Source of the DNA: Anaerovorax odorimutans DSM 5092
GTDB taxonomy: Bacteria > Bacillota > Clostridia > Peptostreptococcales > Anaerovoracaceae
Reading direction: 5' to 3'
Length of the DNA: 64,000 nucleotides
NCBI RefSeq assembly: GCF_000426305.1
Contig: NZ_KE384519.1
Coordinates: 1 to 64,000, forward strand
A model generated the notes under the pieces. It did not search any database and was not told the origin of the DNA. It saw only the letters and a program-made list of their open reading frames with translations. Below are positions 50,037-59,446 of this stretch, piece by piece; positions within the stretch are counted from its first letter, which is position 1; each line of letters begins with the position of its first letter. The position numbers and the translations under genes are program-made.

Positions 50037-51323
50037 ATGAAATTATTAAATGTAGATACAATAGAGCAGGTAAAGGAAAAAATCCATAACTATTTTTCAA
50101 GTTATAAACCTAAAACAGAAAAAGTTTTTATTCGTCATGCAGTAGGAAGATACATGGCACAAGAAATACTTTCTGATATTGATATGCCGCAGTTTCGAAG
50201 ATCTGTGGTAGATGGCTTTGCAGTAGTATCAAAAGATACTTTTGGGGTAAGTGAGAGTATTCCTGTATTTTTAGATGTTGTTGGGGCAGTGGAAATGGGA
50301 CAAGAAAGTGATATCGTATTAAAGCAAGGTCAAGCAGTTTATGTTCCTACGGGAGGAATGATTCCTGAAGGTGCAGATGCAGTAGTGATGATTGAACATG
50401 TGGAAAAATTAGATGATAAGGTTATTGCAGTTTATAAGGCAGCTTCTCCAAACAATGGTGTAATGAATCAGGGAGATGATTTTAAGTCAGGGGAATTATT
50501 ATATAAAAAAGGACATATTATTACTAAGAAGGATATTGGCATGCTTGCTGCTGTAGGCTGTAGTGAAATTACAGTGTATAAGAAACCTATAGTTTCAATT
50601 ATTTCTACAGGTGATGAAATTATTGAAATTACTAATAATCCTAAAATTGGACAAATAAGGGATATTAATTCTTATACTATAGCTGCTTTTTCAGAGGATA
50701 CAGGAGCAGAAATTGGTTCTATTGAAAAAGTTAAAGATAAAAAAGAAAATTTAATAAAAGCGGTTTCAAAGGCTATTATAAACAGTGATATAGTTTTGCT
50801 TTCTGGAGGAAGCTCTGCAGGTAATAAAGATATGACTGCGGAAGTCATTGAAGAAATGGGATCTCCAGGTGTTATTACACATGGGGTTGCTATGAAACCA
50901 GGAAAGCCAACAATTATCGGTGTTATAAAAACAAATGATAAAAATAATGGGGATAAATCTAATCAAAATAAATTAGTCGTTGGTTTGCCTGGTCATCCTA
51001 TGGCAGCAATTATTGTATATAAAACTTTAGTGGATACTTTTATTAGGAAATATTATTTTAACAACGAGGAACAGCCAATTTGTATATCGGCTAGCATATC
51101 AGAAAATCTTCATGCAGGTGAAGGCAGAGAAACTTTTCAATTAGTTACATTAGAAGATAAAGATGTTAACTCATCCAACCAAGTAAAATTTATAGCAAGA
51201 CCTATCCATGCAAAATCAGGATCCATTTCACAATTAAAATATGCTGATGGATATATAAGAATGTCGAATCTTTGTGAAGGCGTAAAATCTGGAGAAATTG
51301 TAAAAGTTATGTTATTTTATTAA
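50037..51323 (+). CDS. moeA: molybdopterin molybdenumtransferase
   Basis: MoeA inserts molybdate (or tungstate) into adenylylated molybdopterin. The 428-residue protein has the N-terminal MoeA domain (MPQFRRSVVDGFAV, YVPTGGMIPEGADAVVMIEHVE), the MoCF-binding domain (SIISTGDEI, LLSGGSSAGNKDMT, HGVAMKPGKPTI, GLPGHPMAA) and a C-terminal beta domain (about 345-425). Placed after tupBC, it probably handles tungsten as well as molybdenum. The ribosome binding site GGAGAGG is good. Confidence 0.93.
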   Translation: MKLLNVDTIEQVKEKIHNYFSSYKPKTEKVFIRHAVGRYMAQEILSDIDMPQFRRSVVDGFAVVSKDTFGVSESIPVFLDVVGAVEMGQESDIVLKQGQAVYVPTGGMIPEGADAVVMIEHVEKLDDKVIAVYKAASPNNGVMNQGDDFKSGELLYKKGHIITKKDIGMLAAVGCSEITVYKKPIVSIISTGDEIIEITNNPKIGQIRDINSYTIAAFSEDTGAEIGSIEKVKDKKENLIKAVSKAIINSDIVLLSGGSSAGNKDMTAEVIEEMGSPGVITHGVAMKPGKPTIIGVIKTNDKNNGDKSNQNKLVVGLPGHPMAAIIVYKTLVDTFIRKYYFNNEEQPICISASISENLHAGEGRETFQLVTLEDKDVNSSNQVKFIARPIHAKSGSISQLKYADGYIRMSNLCEGVKSGEIVKVMLFY

Positions 51324-51339
51324 AAAATTGAAAATATTC

Positions 51340-51366
51340 TAAACTTTACGAAAAATTTGTCGATAT
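51340..51366 (+). promoter_or_regulatory. sigma-D (flagellar) promoter of chemoreceptor 1
   Basis: TAAA (51340-51343), exactly 15 bases and GTCGATAT (51359-51366) match the sigma-28/sigma-D pattern TAAA-N15-GCCGATAT, 50 bases before the gene. This suggests a motile organism. The second chemoreceptor has a similar but degenerate CGAAAAATTGGTATGAT stretch at 53639-53655. Confidence 0.65.
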
Positions 51367-51415
51367 AAAATATAGTAACATATATACAAATTAAAAAATG
51401 AAGGGAAGGATTGTT

Positions 51416-53530
51416 ATGAATATCATTAAAAAAAGTATACTAATAAAAATATTAGTAGGCATTATTATTCCTGTCGCTGTTTCACTTTGTATTTTGCTTT
51501 ATTTGCTGCTTGGCTTTGTAAAAGATGAGTCGGAAGTTTTAACAACAGATAGCTTAACTGCAAAGTCAAGAGAAGCATCGTATCAAGTAAGTGAATTTTT
51601 CACACAGTACATAAAAATTGCAGAAACTATGTCAGAAAATCCTGCTTTTCAATCTTATTTTAATACAATTCAGCCGGGAGTATCTATTACCCAAGGTGAA
51701 GGATTTGGACAAATAAAGAATAATTTGGTTAATGCCGCATCTTTAGATTCGGAAAATATATTGGCATGTTGGATTGTAGATTTTGATTCAAGTCAATTAA
51801 CTCAATCTGATGGATATACAAGTGGTGCAGATTGGGACGTTACCACAAGAGGTTGGTATAGTGATGTTACTTCTGCTAAAAAGGCTATTCTTACTGAGCC
51901 ATATGTTGACACCGCTACTCAGAAACTAGTAGTAAGCGCAGTTTCTCCTGTTTTTGATAGTACAAATCAAATGGTGGGTGTAGTGGGACTGGATTTAACG
52001 CTTGATAATTTAAGTAATATTATGAAGGGATATGAGCTGGGCGATACGGGGTTTTTTGTTTTTCTATCAAAAGGCGGATCTGTAATATATGATGATGATA
52101 ATGCAAACATTATGAAAAACGTATCGGAGATTGATCTATCACAAGAGGTTTTAGATTTATACAACAATAAGACTGAAGGATATACAGAGTATCAAAGAGG
52201 CGATGAAGATGTTTATGGATATTATAGTTTGATAGGAGATACAGGTTGGAGTGTATTGTCATCTATGCCGAAAGCCGAATATTATGAAGCTTATAATGGA
52301 GTAACAAAATTAGCTGTAACTTTGTTCATAATCATATTAATCATACTCTCAGTTATTATATTCTTTATTTCAAAAGGTATAGTAAAACCTTTAAAACGAT
52401 TATCAAAGGTTGCAAATCAAATTGCAGATGGAGATTTAGAAGTAAGTATAGAACATAAATCAAAAGATGAAACGTCACAAGTGGCAGCGGCCATGGAAAG
52501 AACCATAGTAAGGCTTAAAGAATACGTGAAATATATAAATGAAATTACAAGTGTTTTGGATGAAATGGCATCAGGGAATTTTATATTTGATCTAAAATAT
52601 GATTATTTAGGAGATTTTGCTAAAATCAAGTCTGCGCTTCTCAATATACAAAAAACATTTACAGAAACTTTAAAAAATATAACAATTTCAGCAGATCAAG
52701 TGGCAAGCGGTTCTGATCAAGTGGCAAGCGGAGCACAGGCTTTATCTCAAGGAGCCATGGAGCAGGCAAGTTCAATTGAAGAGCTATCGGCAACGATTAA
52801 TGAAATTTCACAGCATATTAAACATAATGCTGAAAATGCAGATAATGCAAGTCAGATTTCAATGGAATCATCAAAAGAAGTTGAACTTGGAAGTAATCAG
52901 ATGAAAGATATGATAATAGCAATGGAAGAAATAAGCAATGCTTCTAAGGAGATAGGCAAAATTATAAAAACCATAGATGACATTGCATTCCAAACCAATA
53001 TTCTTGCACTTAATGCCGCTGTGGAAGCCGCAAGGGCAGGAGAAGCAGGAAAAGGTTTTGCGGTTGTCGCTGATGAAGTCCGTAATCTTGCAGGAAAGAG
53101 TGCAGAAGCTGCAAAGAATACAACTGTACTAATAGAAACCGCCATAACCGCTGTTGAAAACGGAACTCAGATTGTAGATAAGACAGCGCAGTCATTAGAT
53201 AAAATTGTGTCAGGTGCAGAAAAGACTACAGAGCTAATAGGCGAAATTTCGCAGGCATCTAATGATCAAGCAACATCTATGACCCAAGTAACATTGGGAG
53301 TTGATCAAATTTCATCAGTTGTTCAAACAAATTCTGCTACTGCTGAAGAAAGTGCAGCAGCAAGTGAAGAACTTTCAGGCCAAGCACAAATGTTAAAACA
53401 GCTTGTAAGTCAATTTAAATTAGATAATAAACAGGATGATAATTATTATAAACAAGATGATAGAGGAGAAAAACAGGAGAGTTCAAATGGTGAGAATTTC
53501 AATAGTATAGAGAGCGATAATAAGTATTAA
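51416..53530 (+). CDS. methyl-accepting chemotaxis protein with dCache sensor
   Basis: A 704-residue receptor: N-terminal membrane helix (about 9-31), a dCache-type extracellular sensor (about 35-290, with [23 protein letters not shown] and [11 protein letters not shown]), a second helix (about 295-320), HAMP (about 320-372) and a signalling domain (about 430-680). The signalling tip is [31 protein letters not shown] and the YVD segment are the usual amino-acid-type dCache ligand region, but the ligand is unknown. I start at ATG 51416 with GGGAAGGA upstream. It pairs with the paralogue 159 bases downstream. Confidence 0.92.
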   Translation: MNIIKKSILIKILVGIIIPVAVSLCILLYLLLGFVKDESEVLTTDSLTAKSREASYQVSEFFTQYIKIAETMSENPAFQSYFNTIQPGVSITQGEGFGQIKNNLVNAASLDSENILACWIVDFDSSQLTQSDGYTSGADWDVTTRGWYSDVTSAKKAILTEPYVDTATQKLVVSAVSPVFDSTNQMVGVVGLDLTLDNLSNIMKGYELGDTGFFVFLSKGGSVIYDDDNANIMKNVSEIDLSQEVLDLYNNKTEGYTEYQRGDEDVYGYYSLIGDTGWSVLSSMPKAEYYEAYNGVTKLAVTLFIIILIILSVIIFFISKGIVKPLKRLSKVANQIADGDLEVSIEHKSKDETSQVAAAMERTIVRLKEYVKYINEITSVLDEMASGNFIFDLKYDYLGDFAKIKSALLNIQKTFTETLKNITISADQVASGSDQVASGAQALSQGAMEQASSIEELSATINEISQHIKHNAENADNASQISMESSKEVELGSNQMKDMIIAMEEISNASKEIGKIIKTIDDIAFQTNILALNAAVEAARAGEAGKGFAVVADEVRNLAGKSAEAAKNTTVLIETAITAVENGTQIVDKTAQSLDKIVSGAEKTTELIGEISQASNDQATSMTQVTLGVDQISSVVQTNSATAEESAAASEELSGQAQMLKQLVSQFKLDNKQDDNYYKQDDRGEKQESSNGENFNSIESDNKY

Positions 53531-53550
53531 ATTTATAATTTAAATAGAGA

Positions 53551-53583
53551 AATATCTGCTTTAATTAAGCAGGTATTTTTTTT
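53551..53583 (+). terminator. terminator after chemoreceptor 1
   Basis: The self-complementary CTGCTTAATTAAGCAG followed by GTATTTTTTTT lies about 20 bases past the stop codon. Confidence 0.75.
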
Positions 53584-53689
53584 ATTTAACCTAGTGATAA
53601 ATATTTCTATTTACTAAGAAAAAAATGTTTGTAATTTTTCGAAAAATTGGTATGATTAATATACTAAAAAGAAAGAGAAGGTAAGATAT

Positions 53690-55807
53690 ATGAAAATAAT
53701 TAAAAAAAGCATTTTAGCAAAAATCTTATTAGGTATTATTATTCCAGTCATTTTATCTCTTTGTATTTTGCTTTATTTTGTATTAGGCGTTGTAAAAAAT
53801 GAAGTAGAAGATTTAACAACAGAGAGTTTAACTGCAAATTCCAAAGAGGCTTCATATGAGGTCAGTGAATTTTTTACACAATACATAAAAATAGCAGAAA
53901 CTATGGCACAAGATCCTGAACTTGAATCTTTTATTAAAGGAAATAATTCTGAAGTTCCTATTAATCAAACTGAAGGATATGAACCGATCAGAAAAAACAT
54001 GGTTAATGTTGCGTCCCTTGATTCTGATAATATTGTAGAAAGCTGGATAGGAGATTTTGAAGCTAATCAAGTAGCACTATCCGGAGGTGGCACTACAGGT
54101 AAAGATTTCGATGTAACTACAAGAGATTGGTATAAAGCTCTTACTGCAGAAAAGAAAGTAATTATTACTGAACCATATATTGATGCTATTACAAATAATC
54201 TTGTTGTAAGTGCTATTGCTCCTGTTTATGATAGCTCAACAAACCAAATGATTGGTGCAGCAGGAGTTGATTTGACCCTTGAAAAGCTTAGCAAGATCAT
54301 GGAAGGATATGAACTGGGAGATTCGGGATTTTTTATATTCTTATCAAAAGAAGGCTCTGTAATCTATGATAAAGACAATGAAAATATTATGAAGAATATA
54401 ACTGAAATAGGAATATCACAGGAAATTTTGGATTTATATAATAATAAGACCTCAGGATACACGGAATATCAAAGAGGTGATGACAAAGTCTATGGATACT
54501 ATACCTTGATAGGAGATACCGGTTGGAGTGTATTATCTTCCCTTCCCAAAGAAGAATATTATAATGCTTACGATCATGTAACAGGGCTTTCGGTTATCCT
54601 TTTTGTTATAATATTAATTATACTCACTGTAATAATTTTCTTTATATCAAAAAGTATAATTAAACCATTAAAACAATTATCAAAAGTTGCAAATCAAATT
54701 GCAGATGGAGATTTAGATGTTAATATTGGAAATAAATCTATTGATGAAACAGGACAAGTAACAGAGGCTATAGAAAGAACAGTATTAAGATTAAAAGATT
54801 ATGAGAAATATATAAATGAAATATCAAATGTATTAGATGAAATGGCAGAAGGAAATTTTGTTTTTGATTTAGAATACGACTATGCAGGAGAATTTTCTAA
54901 AATTAAAAAATCAATGCTTAATATTAAGAAGACATTTTCAGAAACACTAACAAATATAGCAATTGCAGCAGATCAGGTTGCAAGCGGTTCAGATCAAGTA
55001 GCAAGCGGTGCACAGGCTTTATCTCAAGGCGCTATGGAACAAGCCAGCTCCATTGAAGAATTATCAGCTACAATTAACGAGATTTCACAACATATTAAAC
55101 ATAATGCTGAAAATGCAGATAATGCAAGTAATATTTCTTCAGAATCATCAGAGGAAGTTGAACGTGGAAATGAGCAGATGAGAGACTTGATATTGGCAAT
55201 GGAAAAAATCAGCAGTGCGTCAAAAGAAATCGGAAATATTATAAAAACCATAGATGACATTGCATTCCAAACCAATATTCTTGCACTTAATGCCGCTGTG
55301 GAAGCAGCAAGGGCAGGAGAAGCAGGAAAAGGTTTTGCGGTTGTTGCTGATGAAGTTCGTAATCTTGCAGGAAAGAGCGCAGAAGCTGCGAATAATACAA
55401 CTGTACTAATAGAAACCGCCATAACAGCTGTTGAAAACGGAACTCAGATTGTAGATAAGACAGCGCAGTCATTAGATAAAATTGTGTCAGGTGCAGAAAA
55501 GACCACAGAACTTATAGGTGAAATTTCGCAGGCTTCAAATGATCAAGCTACATCTATGACTCAGGTAACATTGGGAGTTGATCAAATTTCATCTGTTATT
55601 CAGACTAATTCAGCAACTGCCGAGGAAAGCGCAGCAGCAAGTGAAGAACTTTCTGGTCAGGCACAAATGCTTAAGCAGATGGTAGGTCAATTTAAGCTAG
55701 AAAATAAACAGGATAATATTAGTTTTAACGAGAATAATATAGAAGAAAATAATAATTTAAGTAATTATGAAAATTTTGAGAATCCTATGATTGACAATAA
55801 GTATTAG
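53690..55807 (+). CDS. methyl-accepting chemotaxis protein, paralogue of the preceding gene
   Basis: A 705-residue receptor with the same layout as its neighbour: membrane helix, dCache sensor (about 35-290, [23 protein letters not shown]), second helix, HAMP and signalling domain. The sensor domains have clearly diverged. The signalling domains are almost identical in protein, and long DNA stretches (55250-55500 against 52972-53222) differ at only a few third positions, which points to recent duplication or gene conversion. Ligand unknown, probably related to that of receptor 1. AGAAGG precedes the start. Confidence 0.92.
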   Translation: MKIIKKSILAKILLGIIIPVILSLCILLYFVLGVVKNEVEDLTTESLTANSKEASYEVSEFFTQYIKIAETMAQDPELESFIKGNNSEVPINQTEGYEPIRKNMVNVASLDSDNIVESWIGDFEANQVALSGGGTTGKDFDVTTRDWYKALTAEKKVIITEPYIDAITNNLVVSAIAPVYDSSTNQMIGAAGVDLTLEKLSKIMEGYELGDSGFFIFLSKEGSVIYDKDNENIMKNITEIGISQEILDLYNNKTSGYTEYQRGDDKVYGYYTLIGDTGWSVLSSLPKEEYYNAYDHVTGLSVILFVIILIILTVIIFFISKSIIKPLKQLSKVANQIADGDLDVNIGNKSIDETGQVTEAIERTVLRLKDYEKYINEISNVLDEMAEGNFVFDLEYDYAGEFSKIKKSMLNIKKTFSETLTNIAIAADQVASGSDQVASGAQALSQGAMEQASSIEELSATINEISQHIKHNAENADNASNISSESSEEVERGNEQMRDLILAMEKISSASKEIGNIIKTIDDIAFQTNILALNAAVEAARAGEAGKGFAVVADEVRNLAGKSAEAANNTTVLIETAITAVENGTQIVDKTAQSLDKIVSGAEKTTELIGEISQASNDQATSMTQVTLGVDQISSVIQTNSATAEESAAASEELSGQAQMLKQMVGQFKLENKQDNISFNENNIEENNNLSNYENFENPMIDNKY

Positions 55808-55825
55808 ATTAGTATATCTTTATAT

Positions 55826-55866
55826 TAAGGAAAGAAAACATTTGCTTAAGGGTAAATGTTTCCTTT
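55826..55866 (+). terminator. hairpin after chemoreceptor 2
   Basis: AAGGAAA-gaa-AACATTT pairs with AAATGTT-TCCTT. The T tract is poor, so termination is only probable. Confidence 0.5.
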
Positions 55867-55990
55867 ACCTTTAATAGGACTGTAACATTGGTATTTGTAT
55901 ATTTTAGCATTAGGCGATTAAAAAAAATAAGAAAACTGAATATACAAAATATTTCGAATTTTGCATAATTTCAAACTTTGCACATCTTAG

Positions 55991-56020
55991 TTGACAGACT
56001 AATTTGAAGACTGTTATAAT
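55991..56020 (+). promoter_or_regulatory. sigma-A promoter of the MOP leader
   Basis: TTGACA (55991-55996), 18 bases and TATAAT (56015-56020), just upstream of the riboswitch-type leader. Confidence 0.75.
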
Positions 56021-56040
56021 ACAAAAAAATAACAAATGAA

Positions 56041-56203
56041 TATTTTCTCCGAACTCTGTTCCCTGTTGCTGCAAGTTATGGGTGCAGAGTCTATGGGTTT
56101 ATGTAGAAATGCGTAGGCCTCCCGTGCTTGGAAAGGAAAAAAACAAGTTAATTTGATAAATTTTTATCAAAGCCTTTTCACGTACGTTGAAAAGGCTTTT
56201 GTT
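56041..56203 (+). promoter_or_regulatory. Moco/Tuco-type riboswitch leader of the MOP gene
   Basis: TTTTCTCCGA (56043-56052), a six-pair stem ACTCTG/CAGAGT (56053-56090), GGG, a stem TATGTA/TGCGTA with GAAA loop (56100-56115), GGCCTCCCG (56116-56124) and TTGGAAAGGAAAA. A terminator follows: AAGCCTTTTCA/TGAAAAGGCTT (56170-56198). Both stems differ in sequence from the other leaders yet keep pairing. It precedes a molybdenum enzyme gene by 57 bases, the best context here for a Moco riboswitch. Confidence 0.75.
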
Positions 56204-56258
56204 ATTTAAACTGGCTATATTAAAGATGGTATAAATTAAATTCTTGATGGAGGTTATT

Positions 56259-59117
56259 ATGAATTTAAAGAAATTTACATTGAACATTAACGGTGCAGAC
56301 CGTATGTTCATATGCGACCCGGAAAAGGATACTTTGGCTGGTGTTCTTCGTAGGTTAGGTCTGACTGGTACAAAAGTTGGATGTGGAACTGGCGTATGTG
56401 GAGCCTGTTCTGTTATTTTAGACGGAAAAGTTATCCGTTCTTGTACAAAAAAAATGAAGACTGTAAAAGAGTACAGCTCAGTTACTACTATTGAAGGTAT
56501 CGGAACTGTATCAAACCCACATCCATTACAATATGCATGGGTTCACTTAGGAGCTGTACAGTGCGGTTTCTGTGTACCTGGATTTATTGTGTCTGCATAT
56601 GGATTATTACAGCAAAATCCAAATCCTACTAGAGAAGATGTTCGTGACTGGTTCCAAAAGCACAGAAATGTTTGTAGATGTACAGGCTATAAGCAGATTG
56701 TTGATGCTGTTATGGAAGCAGCAGCTATCATGCGTGGAGATAAAACTTTTGAAGATATAACATATGATTATAAGCAGGATGTTGGTGACTTCTATGGTAA
56801 ACCATTAGTTCGTCCTAATGCTATGCCTAAAGCTTGTGGTGTATGCGATTATGGTGATGACATTGAATTAAAGATGCCTGCAGAAACTCTAAAAGTAGTT
56901 CCTGTAATGCCTAGAATCACTAACCATGCTAAGATTTTAAATATAGATTACAGTGAAGCTGAAAAGATGCCTGGTGTAGTAAAAGTTATTACTGCTAAGG
57001 ATATTGAAGGTGCAAATCACCTAATGATGTTCCAATTCACACCAAGAACTACAGCTTTTGATCAGGTTCACAAATTATTATATGATGATAAGATTGTAAG
57101 TTACGGTAATGCTGTTGCACTTGTTGCTGCTGATACAAAAGAACATGCAAAAGCTGCAGCACTTAAGGTTAAGGTTGAAATCGAACAGTTACCTGAATAT
57201 ATGAGTTATCTTGAAGCTGTTACACCTGATGCTCAGAGAATTTACCCTAATATGGATAATATATACAGTTATCAGCCTCTTCTTAAGGGAGATTCTGAAA
57301 AGGTCCCTGAAATGATTGATGATGCGGAATATGTGGTAGAAGGAAGCTTCTATTCTTCAAGAGAGCCACATATGTCCATCGAAGGAGATACTATTCAGGC
57401 TTATTATGATGAAGACGGAAAACTTTGTGTACACTGTAAAACAATGACACTTTACTTTGACCGTGATGATATTGCAGAAGCAACAGGACTTCCTGTAGAA
57501 GACATTCGTGTAATAGAAAATCCAACTGGTGGTTCTTTCGGATGGGCAATGAGTGCTTCTTCATACTCTCTTGCAGCTATTGCTTGTAAGGTACTTCAAA
57601 AGCCAGTTGCACTTTCAATGGATTATTCTCAGTTCATGGCATACAGTGGTAAGCGTTCTCCTGCTTATTTAAATGGACGTTTAGCATGTGATAAAGATGG
57701 TATGATTATTGCTGGAGAATTTGATTCAGGTCTTGATCACGGTTTTGACCCAGCACTAGGTGATGATAAATTAAGTAAAATTGTTCGTTTCATGTTCTTC
57801 CCATACTATGTACCAAATGCAGCTGGTCTAGCAAGAGCAGCAGTTACAAACCATGCTTTCGGTACAGCATATAGAGGTTACGGAGCTCCTCAGGCTTATA
57901 CTTGCGGTGAAGCTTTAATCGATATGATGGCAGAAAAGATTGGAATGGATCCATTTGAATTTAGATACAAGAATATTGCAAGAAAAGGTCAGACTAACTT
58001 AAACAGCGCTGAATTCCTTCAATATCCAATGGAAGAAATGATGGATAAGATGAAACCTTTATATGAAAAAGCTGTTGCTGAAGCTAAGGCAAAAGATACA
58101 CCAGAAGTTCGCAGAGGTGTAGGACTAGCTTGGGGTGGATATAATGTAGGTCTTGGTTCAGATGACTTTGCTGGTGTTGCCCTTGAACTTGTAGGCGATA
58201 GAAAGTTCATTAAATATGATACTTGGCAGGATCAAGGTCAAGGTGGTGACCAAGGTTCATTAATCTGTACGCTTGAAGCATTAAAACCTTATTTCCCTGA
58301 TGTTCTTCCTGAAGATGTTAAATTAATACAGGATGACAGTAAATACTGTCCAAACACAGGTGAATCTGCAGGTTCAAGATCTCACTTTGCAAACGGAAAA
58401 GCTAGTATTCTTGCTGCTAAAAATCTTGCAGATGCTATGCGTAAGGAAGATGGTACTTACCGCACATATGATGAAATGATTGCGGAAGGTATTCCAACAA
58501 GATATGAAGGAAACTGGGAAGCTAAGAATGAATGGGAAGAATTCCAATTCTTAGATCCTAATACTGGAGTAGGAAGTCCAACTTATGCATATACTTATGC
58601 TTTATTTATGTCAGAAGTAGAAGTAGAAGTTGCTACAGGTAAAACAACAGTAATCGGAATGACATGTGTTGACTGGGTAGGAAAGATTGGTAACATTCAG
58701 GCAGTAGATGGTCAAGCTTATGGTGGTATTTCACATGCTATAGGTTTCGCATTAAGTGAAAATTACGAAGACGTTAAAAAGCATACTAATATGTATACTG
58801 CAGGGGTTCCTTATATTAAGGATGTTCCTGATGACATGACATTGATTCACCTTGACGGATATGATGAACGTGGACCTTTCGGTTCATCCGGAGCTTCTGA
58901 AGCATTCCAATCATCTGACCACGTTGCAGTAATCAATGCTATTAATAATGCTTGCGGAGTAAGAATTTATGAAATTCCAGCTACTCCTGCAAAAGTTAAG
59001 GCTGGTATCGATCTTCTAGCTGCCGGCGGTAAAATTGAGCCTCCTAAAAAGTATTTCTTAGGTTCAGATTTATATGATGAATTGGATAAGATTAAAGCAA
59101 ATCCAGTTAGTTATTAG
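56259..59117 (+). CDS. MOP-type molybdenum aldehyde oxidoreductase
   Basis: A 952-residue molybdenum hydroxylase like Desulfovibrio gigas MOP: xanthine oxidase family, one chain, no FAD domain. Residues about 1-80 bind a plant-type 2Fe-2S cluster (CGTGVCGACS). Residues about 90-160 bind the second (QCGFC and CRCTGY). The rest is the Mo domain, with GGSFGW, GTAYRGYGAPQ, GQGGDQGS and GSRSHFANGKAS contacting the cofactor, and a catalytic Glu in SSGASEAFQSSDH. It oxidises aldehydes to acids. I start at ATG 56259, five bases after GGAGG. Codon use is more regular than its neighbours, which suggests high expression. It heads a cluster matching DVU_1559 to DVU_1555. Confidence 0.93.
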   Translation: MNLKKFTLNINGADRMFICDPEKDTLAGVLRRLGLTGTKVGCGTGVCGACSVILDGKVIRSCTKKMKTVKEYSSVTTIEGIGTVSNPHPLQYAWVHLGAVQCGFCVPGFIVSAYGLLQQNPNPTREDVRDWFQKHRNVCRCTGYKQIVDAVMEAAAIMRGDKTFEDITYDYKQDVGDFYGKPLVRPNAMPKACGVCDYGDDIELKMPAETLKVVPVMPRITNHAKILNIDYSEAEKMPGVVKVITAKDIEGANHLMMFQFTPRTTAFDQVHKLLYDDKIVSYGNAVALVAADTKEHAKAAALKVKVEIEQLPEYMSYLEAVTPDAQRIYPNMDNIYSYQPLLKGDSEKVPEMIDDAEYVVEGSFYSSREPHMSIEGDTIQAYYDEDGKLCVHCKTMTLYFDRDDIAEATGLPVEDIRVIENPTGGSFGWAMSASSYSLAAIACKVLQKPVALSMDYSQFMAYSGKRSPAYLNGRLACDKDGMIIAGEFDSGLDHGFDPALGDDKLSKIVRFMFFPYYVPNAAGLARAAVTNHAFGTAYRGYGAPQAYTCGEALIDMMAEKIGMDPFEFRYKNIARKGQTNLNSAEFLQYPMEEMMDKMKPLYEKAVAEAKAKDTPEVRRGVGLAWGGYNVGLGSDDFAGVALELVGDRKFIKYDTWQDQGQGGDQGSLICTLEALKPYFPDVLPEDVKLIQDDSKYCPNTGESAGSRSHFANGKASILAAKNLADAMRKEDGTYRTYDEMIAEGIPTRYEGNWEAKNEWEEFQFLDPNTGVGSPTYAYTYALFMSEVEVEVATGKTTVIGMTCVDWVGKIGNIQAVDGQAYGGISHAIGFALSENYEDVKKHTNMYTAGVPYIKDVPDDMTLIHLDGYDERGPFGSSGASEAFQSSDHVAVINAINNACGVRIYEIPATPAKVKAGIDLLAAGGKIEPPKKYFLGSDLYDELDKIKANPVSY

Positions 59118-59129
59118 TAGATAAATATT

Positions 59130-59158
59130 CCGGCATATAATTATTATTTATATGCCGG
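59130..59158 (+). terminator. hairpin after the MOP gene
   Basis: CCGGCATATA and TATATGCCGG pair around a nine-base loop, 12 bases after the stop codon. No T tract follows. Confidence 0.5.
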
Positions 59159-59185
59159 ATTACGGCATTAAACTTTATAATTTCT

Positions 59186-59275
59186 ATGTAGACCACTATA
59201 GGCAGGTTCAACTACAAACGATTGAGTATTTCAATTATGAAGTGTAAAAAGGACGATGCTTATAGTGGTTTACAT
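59186..59275. repeat. long stem-loop in the gap before the DVU_1558-like gene
   Basis: ATGTAGACCACTATAGGC (59186-59203) pairs over 18 positions (two G-U) with GCTTATAGTGGTTTACAT (59258-59275). The loop contains a smaller hairpin ATTGA/TCAAT (59221-59235). It lies in a 330-base gap with no gene. It could be a folded regulatory RNA or a small mobile remnant. No terminator-like T run and no known motif were seen. Confidence 0.6.
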
Positions 59276-59446
59276 GTTTTAAAAGAAAAGATAAATTTTG
59301 ATAATTTAGTAAATAATTAAAAAATTTAATAAAACGATAAAATAAGGATAAGAATATTTGTGACAATATAATTTTGAATATTCAATATCTTTTGATATAA
59401 TATATTAGACTAGTATAGTTTTATAAATTAAGGATAGGAGTTCCGT

